Positions 48,490 through 58,820 of a stretch of 64,000 nucleotides of DNA are shown here, piece by piece. A program made the translations under genes and the position numbers. The notes beneath the pieces are model-generated. The model saw only the letters and a program-made list of their open reading frames with translations. It was not told the DNA's origin and ran no database searches. The first letter of the stretch is position 1. Each line of letters opens with the position of its first letter. The DNA is from CAXMST01 sp963712765. Lineage in GTDB: Bacteria; Actinomycetota; Thermoleophilia; Solirubrobacterales; 70-9. The stretch covers positions 248,001 to 312,000 of the forward strand of contig CAVQIX010000003.1 of the NCBI GenBank assembly GCA_963712765.1. The letters run 5' to 3'.

Positions 48490-49635
48490 TCAGCAGCCGA
48501 GCTGCCGCGCGATCACCATCTGCTGGACCTCGTCGGTGCCCTCGCCGATGGTGAGGATCTTCGCGTCCCGGTAGAAGCGGCAGACCGGGTACTCCTCGAT
48601 GTAGCCGTAGCCGCCGTGTATCTGGACGGCCTCCTCGGTCGCGCGCACCGCGAGGCGGCCGGTCTTCAGCTTCGCCTGCGCCGCCGTCAGGGTGAACGGC
48701 TCCCCCCGGTCCTTGAGAGTCGCTGCCCTGTATGTCAGCAGTCGTGCCGCCTCGATCTCGGTCGAGAGGTCGGCGAGCTTGGCCTGGATCGACTGGAACT
48801 TGGAGATCGACCGCCCGAAGGCCTGCCGCTCCTTGGCGTAGGCGAGGGCCTCGTCGAGCGCCCCCTGGGCGAGGCCGACGCCCATCGCCGCCACTCCGAT
48901 CCGGCCGCCGTCGAGGATCTGCAGGAACTGCTTGAAGCCGGCGCCGCGGGGTCCGAGCAGGTTCTCCTCGGGAACCCGGCAATCGTCGAAGGTGAGGGGG
49001 CGGGTGTCGGAGGCGTTCCAGCCCATCTTCCGGTACGGCTCCTCCTGGGTGTAGCCGGGGGTTCCGTTGGGAACGATCAGGTTCGAGATCTCCTTGCGCC
49101 CGCTCTCGCTGCCGGTGACGGCGGTGATGTTGACGCAGCCCGAGATCTCGGTGCCCGCGTTGGTGATGAACTGCTTGGCGCCGTTGATCACCCACTCGCC
49201 GTCGGTGAGCTCGGCCGTGGTTCGGGTGTTGCCCGCGTCGGAGCCGGCCTCGGGCTCGGTCAAGCCGAAGGCCGCCAGCCGCCGCCCCGAGGTGAGCTCG
49301 GGCAGCCACTCCTCCTTCTGGGCGGTCGAGCCGAACAGATATATCGGCATCGTCCCCAGCGAGATGTGTGCGGCCAATGTGATCGCGACAGAGGAATCGA
49401 TCCGGGTCAGCTCCTCGACGGCGAGCGCATAGGAGAGGTTGTCGGCGCCGCCACCCCCGTACTCCTCGGGAAACGGGATCCCCATCAGGCCCAGCTCGCC
49501 CATCTTCTCCACCAGCTCGTAGGGGAAGGCATGGTCGCGATCGAGCTGGGGCGCGGCGGGGGCCACCTCGTTGCGGGCGAAGTCCCGGACGGTCTCCTGA
49601 AGGAGGCGCTGCTCGTCGGTCAGATCGAAGTCCAT
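48490..49635 (-). CDS. Acyl-CoA dehydrogenase
   Basis: This 381-residue FAD enzyme starts the beta-oxidation cycle and hands electrons to ETF. Family elements run from the N-terminal MDFDLTDEQRLLQETVRDFARNEVAP to GLMGIPFPEEYGGGG, the FAD/substrate loop FGLTEPEAGSDAGNTRTTAEL and YRKMGWNASDTRPLTFDDCRVPEENLLG. The C-terminal helix is RQAFGRSISKFQSIQAKLAD. HGGYGYIEEYPVCRFYRDAKILTIGEGTDEVQQMVIAR includes the catalytic Glu at the GEGTDE position used by short- and branched-chain enzymes. It fits with the thiolase, ETF and ETF-QO genes in the next 15 kb. Chain-length preference cannot be read. Confidence 0.92.
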   Translation of the reverse strand: MDFDLTDEQRLLQETVRDFARNEVAPAAPQLDRDHAFPYELVEKMGELGLMGIPFPEEYGGGGADNLSYALAVEELTRIDSSVAITLAAHISLGTMPIYLFGSTAQKEEWLPELTSGRRLAAFGLTEPEAGSDAGNTRTTAELTDGEWVINGAKQFITNAGTEISGCVNITAVTGSESGRKEISNLIVPNGTPGYTQEEPYRKMGWNASDTRPLTFDDCRVPEENLLGPRGAGFKQFLQILDGGRIGVAAMGVGLAQGALDEALAYAKERQAFGRSISKFQSIQAKLADLSTEIEAARLLTYRAATLKDRGEPFTLTAAQAKLKTGRLAVRATEEAVQIHGGYGYIEEYPVCRFYRDAKILTIGEGTDEVQQMVIARQLGC

Positions 49636-49690
49636 CGGGGCGGCATTGTGGCAGCCGCACCCCGGCGCCGGACGCCGGGAAGCTGCTTGC

Positions 49691-51136
49691 TCAGACGCTC
49701 AGCCGGCGCACGAACTCGACCAGGAGCCGGACCCCGAAGCCGCTCGGGCCCTTGCCGACGTAGGGCCGGCCGACGTCCCACGCCGTTCCCGCGATGTCAA
49801 GGTGGGCCCACTCGGCTCCCTCGATGAACTCGCCCAGGAACGCGGCGGCGGTGAGCGTCCCGGCCTTGCGCTTGGGGGCCGCGTTGGTCAGGTCGGCGAC
49901 CGTGCCCTTCATCAGCTCCAGGTACTCGGGGTGCAGCGGCAGCCGCCAGGTGAGCTCGCCGACGATCGAGCCGGCCTCCTCGATCCCCTCGGCGAGGCCG
50001 TCGTCGTTGCTGACGAGCGCCGCATAGCTCGAGCCGAGGGCGACCACGGCGGCGCCGGTGAGGGTTGCGAGATCGACGATCCGGGTTGCACCCTCGCGGG
50101 CGGCCCAGGTGAGCGCGTCGGCGAGGATCAGGCGCCCCTCGGCGTCGGTGTTGTTGACCTCGACCGTCTTGCCACTTAACTGGGTGATCACATCCCCGGG
50201 CCGGGTCGCGCGGCCCCCGGGCATGTTCTCGACGGCAGGCACCACGGTGAGGAGGTTGACCGCGAGCCCGAGCTCGGCGATCGCCGCGGTGGCCTCGAGC
50301 GCGGCGGCGCCTCCGGACATGTCCATCTTCATATCCTGCATCGAGGCCGAGGGCTTGAGCGAGATCCCGCCGGTGTCGAAGGTGACCGCCTTGCCGACGA
50401 TCGCGAGCATGTCGTCCCCTTCGGCTCCGCCCGAGTAGCGAAGCACGATCTGGACCGGCTCCTTGGCTGATCCGGCGCCGACCGAGAGCAGACCGCCCAT
50501 CCCCAGCTCCTCGAGCTCGGGCACGCCGAGCAGCTCCAGCTCGAGCCGCTCATCGGAGTCGGCTATCTCGGCGGCGCGCGCGGAAAGGTAGGCCGGGTCG
50601 GCGATGTTGGCGGGCATGTTCTGAAGGTCGCGGGCGCGGTTGGCCGCGATCGCGGCGATCCGGGCGACCTCGACGATCTCCTCGGCGTCTCTTGACTCGC
50701 TCACGCCGTGCAGGACGAGTTTCTCGGGGACGCCGTCCTGCTCGCTGTCGGGATCGTCTCCGCTCTTGAGCCGGTCGAACGAATAACGGCTGAGGATCGT
50801 CGAGCCGGTGAGCGCAGCCGCCACCTGGCCCTCCCCGCCGGGAACCTCCCAGGCGATCGACTCGGCCTCGTAACGGCCCGCCTGGCGGATCCCCAGGCTG
50901 GCGGCGACGCGCGCGTCCTCGGCGTCGAAGCTGTCGGCGCCCCCGAGCCCGACGATCAGGACCCTGCGATCGGCCGAGGGTCGGAGCATCGTCAGCTTCC
51001 TGAAGGAGGTATCGACATCGGCGGCACCGGCGACCTCGGCCAGCCACTCCGGCAGATCGTCGCCTTCGAAGAGGCCGATGCAGATCAGATCCGCGTCGCT
51101 GTCGGCGATCGGGGAAGAGTCGAGGTGGACCTGCAC
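49691..51136 (-). CDS. pepA: Leucyl aminopeptidase (M17 family)
   Basis: This 481-residue two-zinc (or manganese) aminopeptidase removes N-terminal residues in the cytoplasm. The C-terminal catalytic half has the M17 elements in order: VGKAVTFDTGGISLKPSASMQDMKMDMSGGAA (metal Lys and Asp), MPGGRATRPGDVITQLSGKTVEVNNTDAEGRLILADALTWA (the NTDAEGRL signature) and IVDLATLTGA. The N-terminal half is the less conserved macro-like domain. It starts with GTG, with TACACT 9 bases upstream on the minus strand, and diverges from the thiolase gene. The length is usual for the family. Confidence 0.93.
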   Translation of the reverse strand: MQVHLDSSPIADSDADLICIGLFEGDDLPEWLAEVAGAADVDTSFRKLTMLRPSADRRVLIVGLGGADSFDAEDARVAASLGIRQAGRYEAESIAWEVPGGEGQVAAALTGSTILSRYSFDRLKSGDDPDSEQDGVPEKLVLHGVSESRDAEEIVEVARIAAIAANRARDLQNMPANIADPAYLSARAAEIADSDERLELELLGVPELEELGMGGLLSVGAGSAKEPVQIVLRYSGGAEGDDMLAIVGKAVTFDTGGISLKPSASMQDMKMDMSGGAAALEATAAIAELGLAVNLLTVVPAVENMPGGRATRPGDVITQLSGKTVEVNNTDAEGRLILADALTWAAREGATRIVDLATLTGAAVVALGSSYAALVSNDDGLAEGIEEAGSIVGELTWRLPLHPEYLELMKGTVADLTNAAPKRKAGTLTAAAFLGEFIEGAEWAHLDIAGTAWDVGRPYVGKGPSGFGVRLLVEFVRRLSV

Positions 51137-51224
51137 GGGAGCGGCAGTGTAGATGTGCTCCCCCCGGGCGGTCTGTACCGTTCCCAGCGCTCTCGACCTG
51201 CACGACCCAGGAGGACCCCCGCAG

Positions 51225-52400
<1,176 letters not shown>

Positions 52401-52601
52401 GGCCGAGTCCTTCGCCCAGGGCCGGGACCTCGCTGCTCGCGGGTCCCCTCGCCGGGCGCCCCCGTTCGAAGCGACCACCGGATGGACGGTGTCGCTGGCC
52501 CTGCAACCGGTTATGTGGCTGCCCTGAGGCGAAGCGGCCGCAACCGCCACCTCCAACCAAGCCAACGCCGTCCCGGGTCCGGCCCGGATTCGCCCGCCGT
52601 C

Positions 52602-52607
52602 TAGCCT
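52602..52607 (+). promoter_or_regulatory. -10 box (TAGCCT) of the HAD hydrolase gene
   Basis: TAGCCT ends 7 bases before the ATG at 52615, with no ribosome binding site. The 214-base gap 52401-52614 holds nothing else I can identify. Confidence 0.55.
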
Positions 52608-52614
52608 TGCGCCA

Positions 52615-53403
52615 ATGGCCCGAGCCGCAGCATTCTTCGATCTCGATCGGACCCTGATGGCGGGGTCTTCGGGTATGCACTTCGGGCGGTCGGTGTACCG
52701 GTCGGGGATGGTGACGCGGCGACAGATGGCTCGCTGGGCCGTCGATCACCTGCGATTCAGGATTCACGGCTCGACCGACGCCGATACCGACGAGTTGGTC
52801 AAGCAGGTCAAGGAACTGCTCGGGGGCGTCCCCGAGCGCCAGCTGAAGCGGATGGTTCCCGATCTGCTGGCCGGGATCCTGCCGCGCATCTACCCGCAGA
52901 TGCTCGAGGAGGTCCGCGCCCATCAAGACGAGGGCCGGCCGACCTTCATCGTCAGCGCCGCCGGCGACGGGATCGTGCGCCTGCTCGCGGGGGTGCTCGA
53001 CATGGAGGGCGGGATCGGCACCCGCTACGAGGTCGATGCCGACGGCAACTACACCGGTGAGCTCGATGGCGGTCTCACCTATGGCGAGGGCAAGGTCGCG
53101 CCGATGCGCAGCTTCGCCGAAGGCCACGGGATCGACCTCGGCGCCTCCTGGGCCTATTCCGATTCGGCCTCCGACCTGCCGATGCTGGAGTTGGTCGGCA
53201 ACCCGGTCGCGGTCAATCCCGATGCCGAGCTGACCCGGATTGCGAAGGAGAGGGGCTGGCGGGTGATGCGCTTCGAGAAGCTCGGCCGCAGGCTCGCGGT
53301 GGCCGCGACCGTGCTCGCCGCCGGCGCGATCGGCGGCAGCGGCACCTGGCTGGCGGCTCGTCGCGGCTCACAGCCGCAGGTGCGCAAGGGCCGGTTCAGG
53401 TAG
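52615..53403 (+). CDS. HAD-IB family hydrolase with C-terminal membrane helix
   Basis: This 262-residue protein has HAD motif I FFDLDRTLMAGSSG (nucleophile Asp and acid/base Asp), motif II FIVSAAGDG, the Lys of GEGKVAPM and motif III YSDSASDLPMLELVGNPVAVNPDAELTRIAKERGW. This is the HAD-IB arrangement of SerB-like and acyltransferase-associated phosphatases. A hydrophobic helix near the end (LAVAATVLAAGAIGGSGTWLAA) suggests membrane anchoring, as in actinobacterial members thought to act on phospholipid or phosphosugar precursors. The substrate is unknown. The gene is convergent with, and overlaps by 8 bases, the following minus-strand gene. Confidence 0.85.
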   Translation: MARAAAFFDLDRTLMAGSSGMHFGRSVYRSGMVTRRQMARWAVDHLRFRIHGSTDADTDELVKQVKELLGGVPERQLKRMVPDLLAGILPRIYPQMLEEVRAHQDEGRPTFIVSAAGDGIVRLLAGVLDMEGGIGTRYEVDADGNYTGELDGGLTYGEGKVAPMRSFAEGHGIDLGASWAYSDSASDLPMLELVGNPVAVNPDAELTRIAKERGWRVMRFEKLGRRLAVAATVLAAGAIGGSGTWLAARRGSQPQVRKGRFR

Positions 53404-54142
53404 TCGCGGCCTCACCCTGGCCGGTACCGCCCTCGCCCGCCTCCGGAAGCGCTGCGCCGAGCTGGAGGGCAAGCGCAACCGAGAGCAGCGCCACCACGGG
53501 GTTGAGCAGGATCTCGCCCCCCGCGGCAGCTACCCAGTCGGCGAAGAAGTGATCGGCTCCGAGCGCCGATACTGCGTCTCGGAGCAGCTGGCTCGCGATC
53601 TCTCCGACGAGGATCGCCCCGAACAGGACCGCGAAGACCAATCCCCGCGAACCCCGGCTCAGCTCAGCGCTGCGGTGGAAGGAGTCGCGAACGCCGAGCT
53701 TCTCTATCTCCGCCACGACCGCGACGAGGACGTAGCGGGCGAAGAAGATCAGTCCCGGGACCACCAGAAGCAGGAAGCCGACGATCGAGCCGGCCACGAA
53801 GAGCAGGTCGATCGCGATCAGCACGCCCCAACGGGTCTCGCGGATGATCTCTCGCAGTGAGGGATCGATCCCAGCCGGGGTGGCGACGACAGCGATCGCC
53901 ACCGCGCCCGTGTAGAGGATCTCGCCGACCAGCGCCGAGGCCGCGTGGACGGCGGCCCCAGCTACCGCTCCGACCAGTTCCACGTCCTCGACCCGATCGG
54001 TGTTGATGCCACCGATTGCCTCCTCGGCCGCATCGAGCAGACCCAGCGGGACGAAGACCAGCGCCGCGAGACCGAACAGGAAACCCGCCCGACCGCGCCC
54101 GGCACCAACGGCGCTGCCGATCACGACTCGGGCCCGGTCCAT
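53396..54142 (-). CDS. Multi-pass membrane protein of unknown function
   Basis: This 248-residue protein has about five hydrophobic segments. Elements visible are AGFLFGLAALVFVPLGLLDAAEE, GVLIAIDLLFVAGSIVGFLLLVVPGLIFFARYVLVAVVAEIEKLGVRDSFHRSAELSRGSRGLVFAVLFGAILVGEI and a final LNPVVALLSVALALQLG. The VVPGLIFFARYVLVAVV then RSxELxRG pattern matches the DUF975/YciC-like or glycerophosphodiester phosphodiesterase membrane-domain group, whose role is unknown. The start is fixed by a -10 box 6 bases upstream. Confidence 0.68.
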   Translation of the reverse strand: MDRARVVIGSAVGAGRGRAGFLFGLAALVFVPLGLLDAAEEAIGGINTDRVEDVELVGAVAGAAVHAASALVGEILYTGAVAIAVVATPAGIDPSLREIIRETRWGVLIAIDLLFVAGSIVGFLLLVVPGLIFFARYVLVAVVAEIEKLGVRDSFHRSAELSRGSRGLVFAVLFGAILVGEIASQLLRDAVSALGADHFFADWVAAAGGEILLNPVVALLSVALALQLGAALPEAGEGGTGQGEAATT

Positions 54143-54148
54143 GACGGG

Positions 54149-54154
54149 AATCTA
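54149..54154 (-). promoter_or_regulatory. -10 box (TAGATT) of the membrane protein gene
   Basis: This minus-strand TAGATT ends 6 bases before the ATG at 54142. Confidence 0.55.
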
Positions 54155-54205
54155 TTCGCAGGGTGATGGACGCCGCGGCACCCGGCGGGCAGGTCCCGCC
54201 CCGAA

Positions 54206-54211
54206 TACAGT
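54206..54211 (+). promoter_or_regulatory. -10 box (TACAGT) of the amidase gene
   Basis: TACAGT ends 7 bases before the ATG at 54219. It fixes the start of the 5' frame of the frameshifted amidase. Confidence 0.55.
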
Positions 54212-54218
54212 TCGGCAG

Positions 54219-55639
54219 ATGGACGACACAGACCTCGCCTTCGCGGGAATCGCCCGTCAAGCCGCGCTGCTCCGCGAGCGCGAGGTGTCGTCCACCGAGC
54301 TCGTCGACCTCTACCTCGGCCGGATCGAGCGCATCAACCCGTCTCTGAACGCCTTCACCGAGGTCTTCGCCGAGCGGGCCCGCACCGACGCCGCCGCCGC
54401 CGACGAGCAACTGTCGAAGGGGGAGGGGCGCCGCCGCCGCTGTTGGGCGTCCCGGTCGCGTTCAAGGATGAGCTCGACATCGACGGGCTGGTTGCCCAGC
54501 ACGGCACCAACGCCTACTCCGGCCCGGCCCGATCCGATGCGGCCCATTGGGCGCGGCTGAAAGGCGCGGGAGCGATCCTTTTGGCGAAGACCAACCTCCC
54601 CGAGCTCGCGATCTGTGGCTTCACCGAGACCGAGGTCTGGGGCGAGACGCGCAACCCCTGGAATCCGAGCCGCACCACCGGCGGCTCGAGCGGCGGCTCC
54701 GCGGCGGCGGTCGCCGCCGGTCTGGTCGGCGCCGCCTCGGCTTCCGACGGCGCCGGCTCGATCCGGATCCCAGCCGCCAACTGCGGCCTTTTCGGCCTCA
54801 AGCCTCAGCGCGGGCGGATCAGCCTCGCTCCCGACGCCGAGCACTGGCACGGGATGACCTCGACCGGCTGCCTCACCCGGCGGGTGGCCGACACGGCCCT
54901 GTGGCTCGATCTCGCCGCGGGGCCGGCGCCCGGCGACCGCAACCCGCCGGACCCGCCGGCCGCTCCCTATGTCGAGGCGGCCCAGGCCGACCCGGGCACC
55001 CTGCGGATCGCTACCTCGACCTCTGCGCCAAGAGCGATCGCACCTCCCCACCTCGAGGAAGAGGTTGCCGGCGCGATTGGCAGCGTCGGCGCTGCATTGA
55101 CCGAGATCGGGCATCAGGTCACCGAGCAGGATCCGGACTGGGGGATGGTCGGCAACGATTTCGCGATCCGCTACCTGAAGGGGATCGAATCCGACTACGA
55201 CCGGGTGCCGCATCCCGAGCGGCTCGAGCCCCGGACCCGTGGCTTCAGGAATCTCGCCCGGCCGATCCCGGATCGCCTGCTGCGGCGGGTCCGCGAGCAG
55301 GAGGAGGCCCATGCGCGCCGCATCAACCGGATCTTCGACTCAGCCGATCTGCTGATGACCCCGGTGACCGGGACCCTGGCGGTCGAGATCGGGCGCTGGG
55401 CCGGACAGGGCGCGCTGCGCACCCTGATCGGCATGTCGAGGGTCTATCCCTATACGACCGTGTGGAACCACCTGGGGCAGCCGGCGGCGTCGGTCCCGGC
55501 CGGCTCCTCGCGTGAGGGGCTTCCGCTCTCGGTCCAGCTGATCGCGCCCCCGGGGCGCGAGGATCTGCTCCTCGCCGTCGCCGCCCAGCTCGAGAGCGCG
55601 CTTGGCTGGCCGGATCATCTCCCGCCCACAGCGACCTAG
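54219..55639 (+). pseudogene. Amidase signature family enzyme, single-base frameshift
   Basis: The first frame (from ATG 54219) reads DDTDLAFAGIARQAALLREREVSSTELVDLYLGRIERINPSLNAFTEVF ... DEQLSKGEG, a normal amidase start. The frame then shifts, and the second frame continues LLGVPVAFKDELDIDGL to the end at 55639. The catalytic Lys (AFKDE), cis-Ser (TTGGSSGGSAAAV) and nucleophile Ser (DGAGSIRIPAA) are all in the second frame and intact. Adding one G to the run at 54425-54428 would give KGEGAPPPLLGVPVAFKDE in one frame, about 473 residues. Either a true recent mutation or an assembly error in a G run explains it. Confidence 0.85.
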
Positions 55640-55644
55640 GCCCG

Positions 55645-56253
55645 ATGGCCCTCCTGCGCCCGCTCCTGGCTCTGCTCGTCGCGCCGCTACCCGGCGAGCT
55701 GCGGTCGAAGCTGCTCGGCGCGCTCGGGTGGCGGATCGATCCCAGCGCTGAGATCGGCCTGAGCTGGATCTCGGTCGAGAGCCTTCGCCTCGGCCCGCGG
55801 GCCCGGATCGGCCACCTCTGCGTGATCGACCGTCTCGAGGAGGTGGCGATGGCGGAGCGGGCCGAGATCGGCGACCGGACCCGCGTCAGGGGCACCGACG
55901 AGGGTGCGGGCGGCATCAGGATGGGTCCCGCCGCCTCGGTCGGCGCTCACCACTACCTCGACGCGGGAGCGGGGATCGAGCTCGGCAAGTACGCGACGCT
56001 GGCCGGGCGGGGGACCCAGATATGGACCCACCAGTGGCGCCGTCGCCACCCAGAGCGTGAGCTCGAACGGGCGCCCGTACGGATCGGGGAGCGGGCCCAC
56101 GTCGGCTCGCGGGCGATGCTGCTGCCTGGGGTGGAACTCGCGCAGGGAGTGACGGTAGGGGCCGGGGCGATCGTCAGCGCCGCCGCCGCCGCGGAGTGCC
56201 GATCGGGCGGGCTGCTGGCCGGCAACCCGGCGACCGTGCAGCCTGACCCCTGA
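55645..56253 (+). CDS. Left-handed beta-helix (hexapeptide) transferase
   Basis: This 202-residue protein starts with a hydrophobic helix (ALLRPLLALLVAPLPGELRSKLLGALG). Imperfect hexapeptide repeats follow (IDPSAEIGLSWISVESLRLGPRARIGHLCVID, AEIGDRTRVRG, IRMGPAASVGAHHYLDAGAGIELGKYATLAGRGTQIWTHQW, VRIGERAHVGSRAMLLPGVELAQGVTVGAGAIVSA). The family is the acetyltransferase-like LbH group; the His in HQW and HVG could be catalytic. The ATG lies 5 bases after the amidase stop, so the two are probably one transcript. The substrate is unknown. Confidence 0.72.
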   Translation: MALLRPLLALLVAPLPGELRSKLLGALGWRIDPSAEIGLSWISVESLRLGPRARIGHLCVIDRLEEVAMAERAEIGDRTRVRGTDEGAGGIRMGPAASVGAHHYLDAGAGIELGKYATLAGRGTQIWTHQWRRRHPERELERAPVRIGERAHVGSRAMLLPGVELAQGVTVGAGAIVSAAAAAECRSGGLLAGNPATVQPDP

Positions 56254-56279
56254 CCGCGGGCGCTCGGGTGGTCTGCATC

Positions 56280-56285
56280 TAGACT
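56280..56285 (+). promoter_or_regulatory. -10 box (TAGACT) of the acyl-CoA mutase gene
   Basis: TAGACT ends 7 bases before the ATG at 56293, so the mutase mRNA is probably leaderless. Confidence 0.6.
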
Positions 56286-56292
56286 TCGATCG

Positions 56293-57954
56293 ATGGCGAT
56301 CGAGCCCGACGCGCAGCGCCGCGCCCATCAGTGGCTTCAGGAGGACTACCCGCACGACAGCGAGCGTGACGTCGTCTTCGAGACCCTCTCGGGCCATCCG
56401 ATCAAGCCGCTCTACAGCTCCGACGATCTCGCAGACCACGATCGCGATCGCGACGAGGGTCTCCCCGGCTCCTACCCGTTCACCCGCGGCGTCTACCCAT
56501 CGATGCATCGCGGGCGTCTGTGGACGATGCGCCAGTTCGCCGGCTTCGGGACCGTCGAGGAGACCAACGAGCGCTTCCGGTATCTGCTCTCCCACGGCCA
56601 GACGGGTCTGTCGACCGCCTTCGACATGCCGACCCTGATGGGGCTCGACTCCGACCATCCACGCTCCCTCGGTGAGGTGGGGGTCGAGGGCGTCGCCCTC
56701 GACACCGTCGACGACATGGAGACGCTGTTCAGCGGCATCCCCGTCGACCAGGTGACCACGTCGATGACGATCAACGGCCCCGCCGCGATCATGCTCGCCT
56801 ACTACGTCGTCAACGCGGAGGAGCAGGGGATCTCACCTGAGAAGCTCGGTGGCACGATCCAGACCGACATCCTCAAGGAATACATCGCCCAGAAGGAGTG
56901 GGTCTTCCCGATCCGGCCGGCGATGCGCCTGGTCGCCGACATGGTCGAGTACTGCGCGAACGAGATGCCGCGCTGGCACCCGATATCGATCTCCGGCTAC
57001 CACATCCGCGAGGCGGGATCGACGGCGCAGCAGGAGCTCGCCTTCACCCTCAAGGACGGTCTCACCTATGTCGAGGACGCGGTCGAGCGCGGTCTCGACG
57101 TCGACAGCTTCGCGCCCCGGCTCAGCTTCTTCTTCAACGCCCATATCGACTTCTTCGAGGAGATCGCCAAATACCGGGCCGCACGCCGGATCTGGGCACG
57201 CGAGCTGCGGGAGACCTTCGGCGCCAAGAAGCCCGAGTCGTGGCGGATGCGCTTCCACACCCAGACCGCCGGCGTCAGCCTCACCGCCCAGCAGCCGCTG
57301 GTCAACATCGTCCGCACCACGGTCGAGGCGCTGGCCGGGGTGCTCGGTGGGACGCAGTCGCTGCACACCAACTCCTACGATGAGGCGCTCGCTCTGCCGA
57401 CCGAGGACGCGGTACGGATCGCGCTCCGCACTCAGCAGGTGATCGCCCACGAGACCGGGGTGACCAACACCGTCGACCCGCTCGGCGGCTCGTACTTCAT
57501 CGAGAAGCTGACCGATGAGATGGAGGCGGCCGCCTACGACTACTTCTCACGCATCGACGAGCTCGGTGGGATGGTCGCCGCGATCGAGGAGAACTTTCCT
57601 CAGCGCGAGATCGCCGACGCCGCCTTCTCCTACCAGGCGAAGCTGCAGTCGAAGGAGAAGATCATGGTCGGCGTCAACGACTTCCAACTCGACGACGACG
57701 AGCAGATCCCGACGCTGAAGGTGGACCGCGAGCTCGAGGCCAAGCAGGTCAGGCGGGTGGAGCGGACCCGCGAGCAGCGGGACGAAGCGGCCGTGGAGCA
57801 GACGCTGGAAGCGCTGCGCCGAGAAGCCGGGCAGCCGGATTCGAACCTGATGCACCCGATCCTCGAAGCTGCCAGAGCCCGCGCCTCGGTCGGCGAGATG
57901 GTCGCCGCGATGCAGGAGGTCTTCGGGACCTACACCGAGACGCCGGTCTACTAG
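56293..57954 (+). CDS. icmA: B12-dependent acyl-CoA mutase large subunit, isobutyryl-CoA mutase type
   Basis: This 553-residue TIM-barrel subunit of the methylmalonyl-CoA mutase superfamily lacks the B12 domain, which is encoded separately at 58821. Family blocks are YPSMHRGRLWTMRQFAGFGT, QTGLSTAFDMPTLMGLDSDHP, ISISGYHIREAGSTAQQELAFTL (His237, equivalent to His244 of the P. shermanii enzyme) and GGTQSLHTNSYDEALALPTE. Two substrate-specifying positions differ from methylmalonyl-CoA mutase. Its Tyr89 is Phe82 here (RQFAGF), and its Arg207, which binds the carboxylate, is Gln200 (KEYIAQKEW). Phe and Gln at these positions define isobutyryl-CoA mutase (Phe80/Gln198 in Streptomyces IcmA). Annotation pipelines would probably call it methylmalonyl-CoA mutase. 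Confidence 0.85.
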   Translation: MAIEPDAQRRAHQWLQEDYPHDSERDVVFETLSGHPIKPLYSSDDLADHDRDRDEGLPGSYPFTRGVYPSMHRGRLWTMRQFAGFGTVEETNERFRYLLSHGQTGLSTAFDMPTLMGLDSDHPRSLGEVGVEGVALDTVDDMETLFSGIPVDQVTTSMTINGPAAIMLAYYVVNAEEQGISPEKLGGTIQTDILKEYIAQKEWVFPIRPAMRLVADMVEYCANEMPRWHPISISGYHIREAGSTAQQELAFTLKDGLTYVEDAVERGLDVDSFAPRLSFFFNAHIDFFEEIAKYRAARRIWARELRETFGAKKPESWRMRFHTQTAGVSLTAQQPLVNIVRTTVEALAGVLGGTQSLHTNSYDEALALPTEDAVRIALRTQQVIAHETGVTNTVDPLGGSYFIEKLTDEMEAAAYDYFSRIDELGGMVAAIEENFPQREIADAAFSYQAKLQSKEKIMVGVNDFQLDDDEQIPTLKVDRELEAKQVRRVERTREQRDEAAVEQTLEALRREAGQPDSNLMHPILEAARARASVGEMVAAMQEVFGTYTETPVY

Positions 57955-58006
57955 CCCGGGCCTCCCGGCGCCGACCCTGCGAGCAGGCCGAGGGGGCGGC
58001 CCGAGC

Positions 58007-58759
58007 TCAGACGTTCTGCAGAAGGATTCCGACCAGGTAGGCGAGAGCCGCCGCGGCCCCGCCGAGCAGGAGGGTTTCGCCTCCGGCCCGCCACCAGGAC
58101 TGATCGACGAAACGCGACTTCAGCGTCCCGACCGCGAAGAAGGCTGCGCCGGTCAGGACAGCGCTCCACAAGAAGGGGAGGCCGATGTCGAGGTCGCCGA
58201 CCAGCTCGAGCGCGAACACCACCAGGGGGAGCGAGCCAAGCGCTACGAATGCGAGGAAGGTCGTCGCCGCAGCACGGAGTGCTGATCCCTCCTGGGTGGG
58301 GTACCCGAGCTCCTCGGTCAGCATCTCGTTGACCCAGAGTTCCCGGTCGGAGGTGATCGCCTCGACGACCGACTCCAGCACCTCGCCCTCGAGGCCCTTG
58401 GCCGCGAAGATCTGGCGTATCTCCTCGCGCTCGCCCTCGGGAATCAGCTCGATCTGGCGCTCCTCCTCGCGGCGGGCACGCTCGCGTTGCTGGTGAGCCG
58501 CCCTGGCCCCAAGGTAGTTGCTGACCGACATGCTGAAGCCGTCGGCGAGCAGGTTCGCCGCCCCGAGGATGATCACGATCCGCGATTCGAGCCCCGCTCC
58601 CGCGACTCCGGCGACGACGGCGAAGGTGGTGACGATCCCGTCGATCGCGCCGTAGATGAAGTCGCGCAGGTAGCTGAACGAGGGAGCGTCGAGCCGCGCC
58701 CGAACGGCGGACGTGGTGTGGGCGCTGTGCAGCCCATCGATCTCCCGCTGGGTGGCCAT
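58007..58759 (-). CDS. VIT1/CCC1-family transporter
   Basis: This 250-residue membrane protein has five helices. The family opening is YLRDFIYGAIDGIVTTFAVVAGVAGAGL, then IVIILGAANLLADGFSMSVSNYLGARA. A cytoplasmic charged helical region of about 75 residues follows (REEERQIELIPEGEREEIRQIFAAKGLEGEVLESVVEAITSDRELWVNEMLTEELG), which in VIT1 forms the metal-binding domain with its Glu residues. Three C-terminal helices complete it. Predicted cargo is Fe2+ or Mn2+, exported or sequestered. The start is ATG 58759, with GATAAT 12 bases upstream on the minus strand; a longer frame would overlap the divergent B12 subunit gene. Confidence 0.85.
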   Translation of the reverse strand: MATQREIDGLHSAHTTSAVRARLDAPSFSYLRDFIYGAIDGIVTTFAVVAGVAGAGLESRIVIILGAANLLADGFSMSVSNYLGARAAHQQRERARREEERQIELIPEGEREEIRQIFAAKGLEGEVLESVVEAITSDRELWVNEMLTEELGYPTQEGSALRAAATTFLAFVALGSLPLVVFALELVGDLDIGLPFLWSAVLTGAAFFAVGTLKSRFVDQSWWRAGGETLLLGGAAAALAYLVGILLQNV

Positions 58760-58807
58760 CGTCGGCGAGCGATTATCGCTGCTCCGGCCTTGCCACCCGA
58801 TCGTGGC

Positions 58808-58813
58808 TACGAT
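58808..58813 (+). promoter_or_regulatory. -10 box (TACGAT) of the B12-subunit gene
   Basis: TACGAT ends 7 bases before the ATG at 58821, fixing that start over the longer open frame to 58713. Confidence 0.55.
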
Positions 58814-58820
58814 TTGCTTC

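Noticed and set aside
48467..49660. 397-residue minus-strand open frame overlapping the acyl-CoA dehydrogenase
   Set aside because: Arg/Gly-rich shadow in another frame of the same strand; the dehydrogenase frame carries every conserved block.
52401..52614. tRNA or small RNA gene in the thiolase-HAD gap (GTTCGAAGC seen)
   Set aside because: No matching acceptor and anticodon stems could be formed around the TTCGA-like element.
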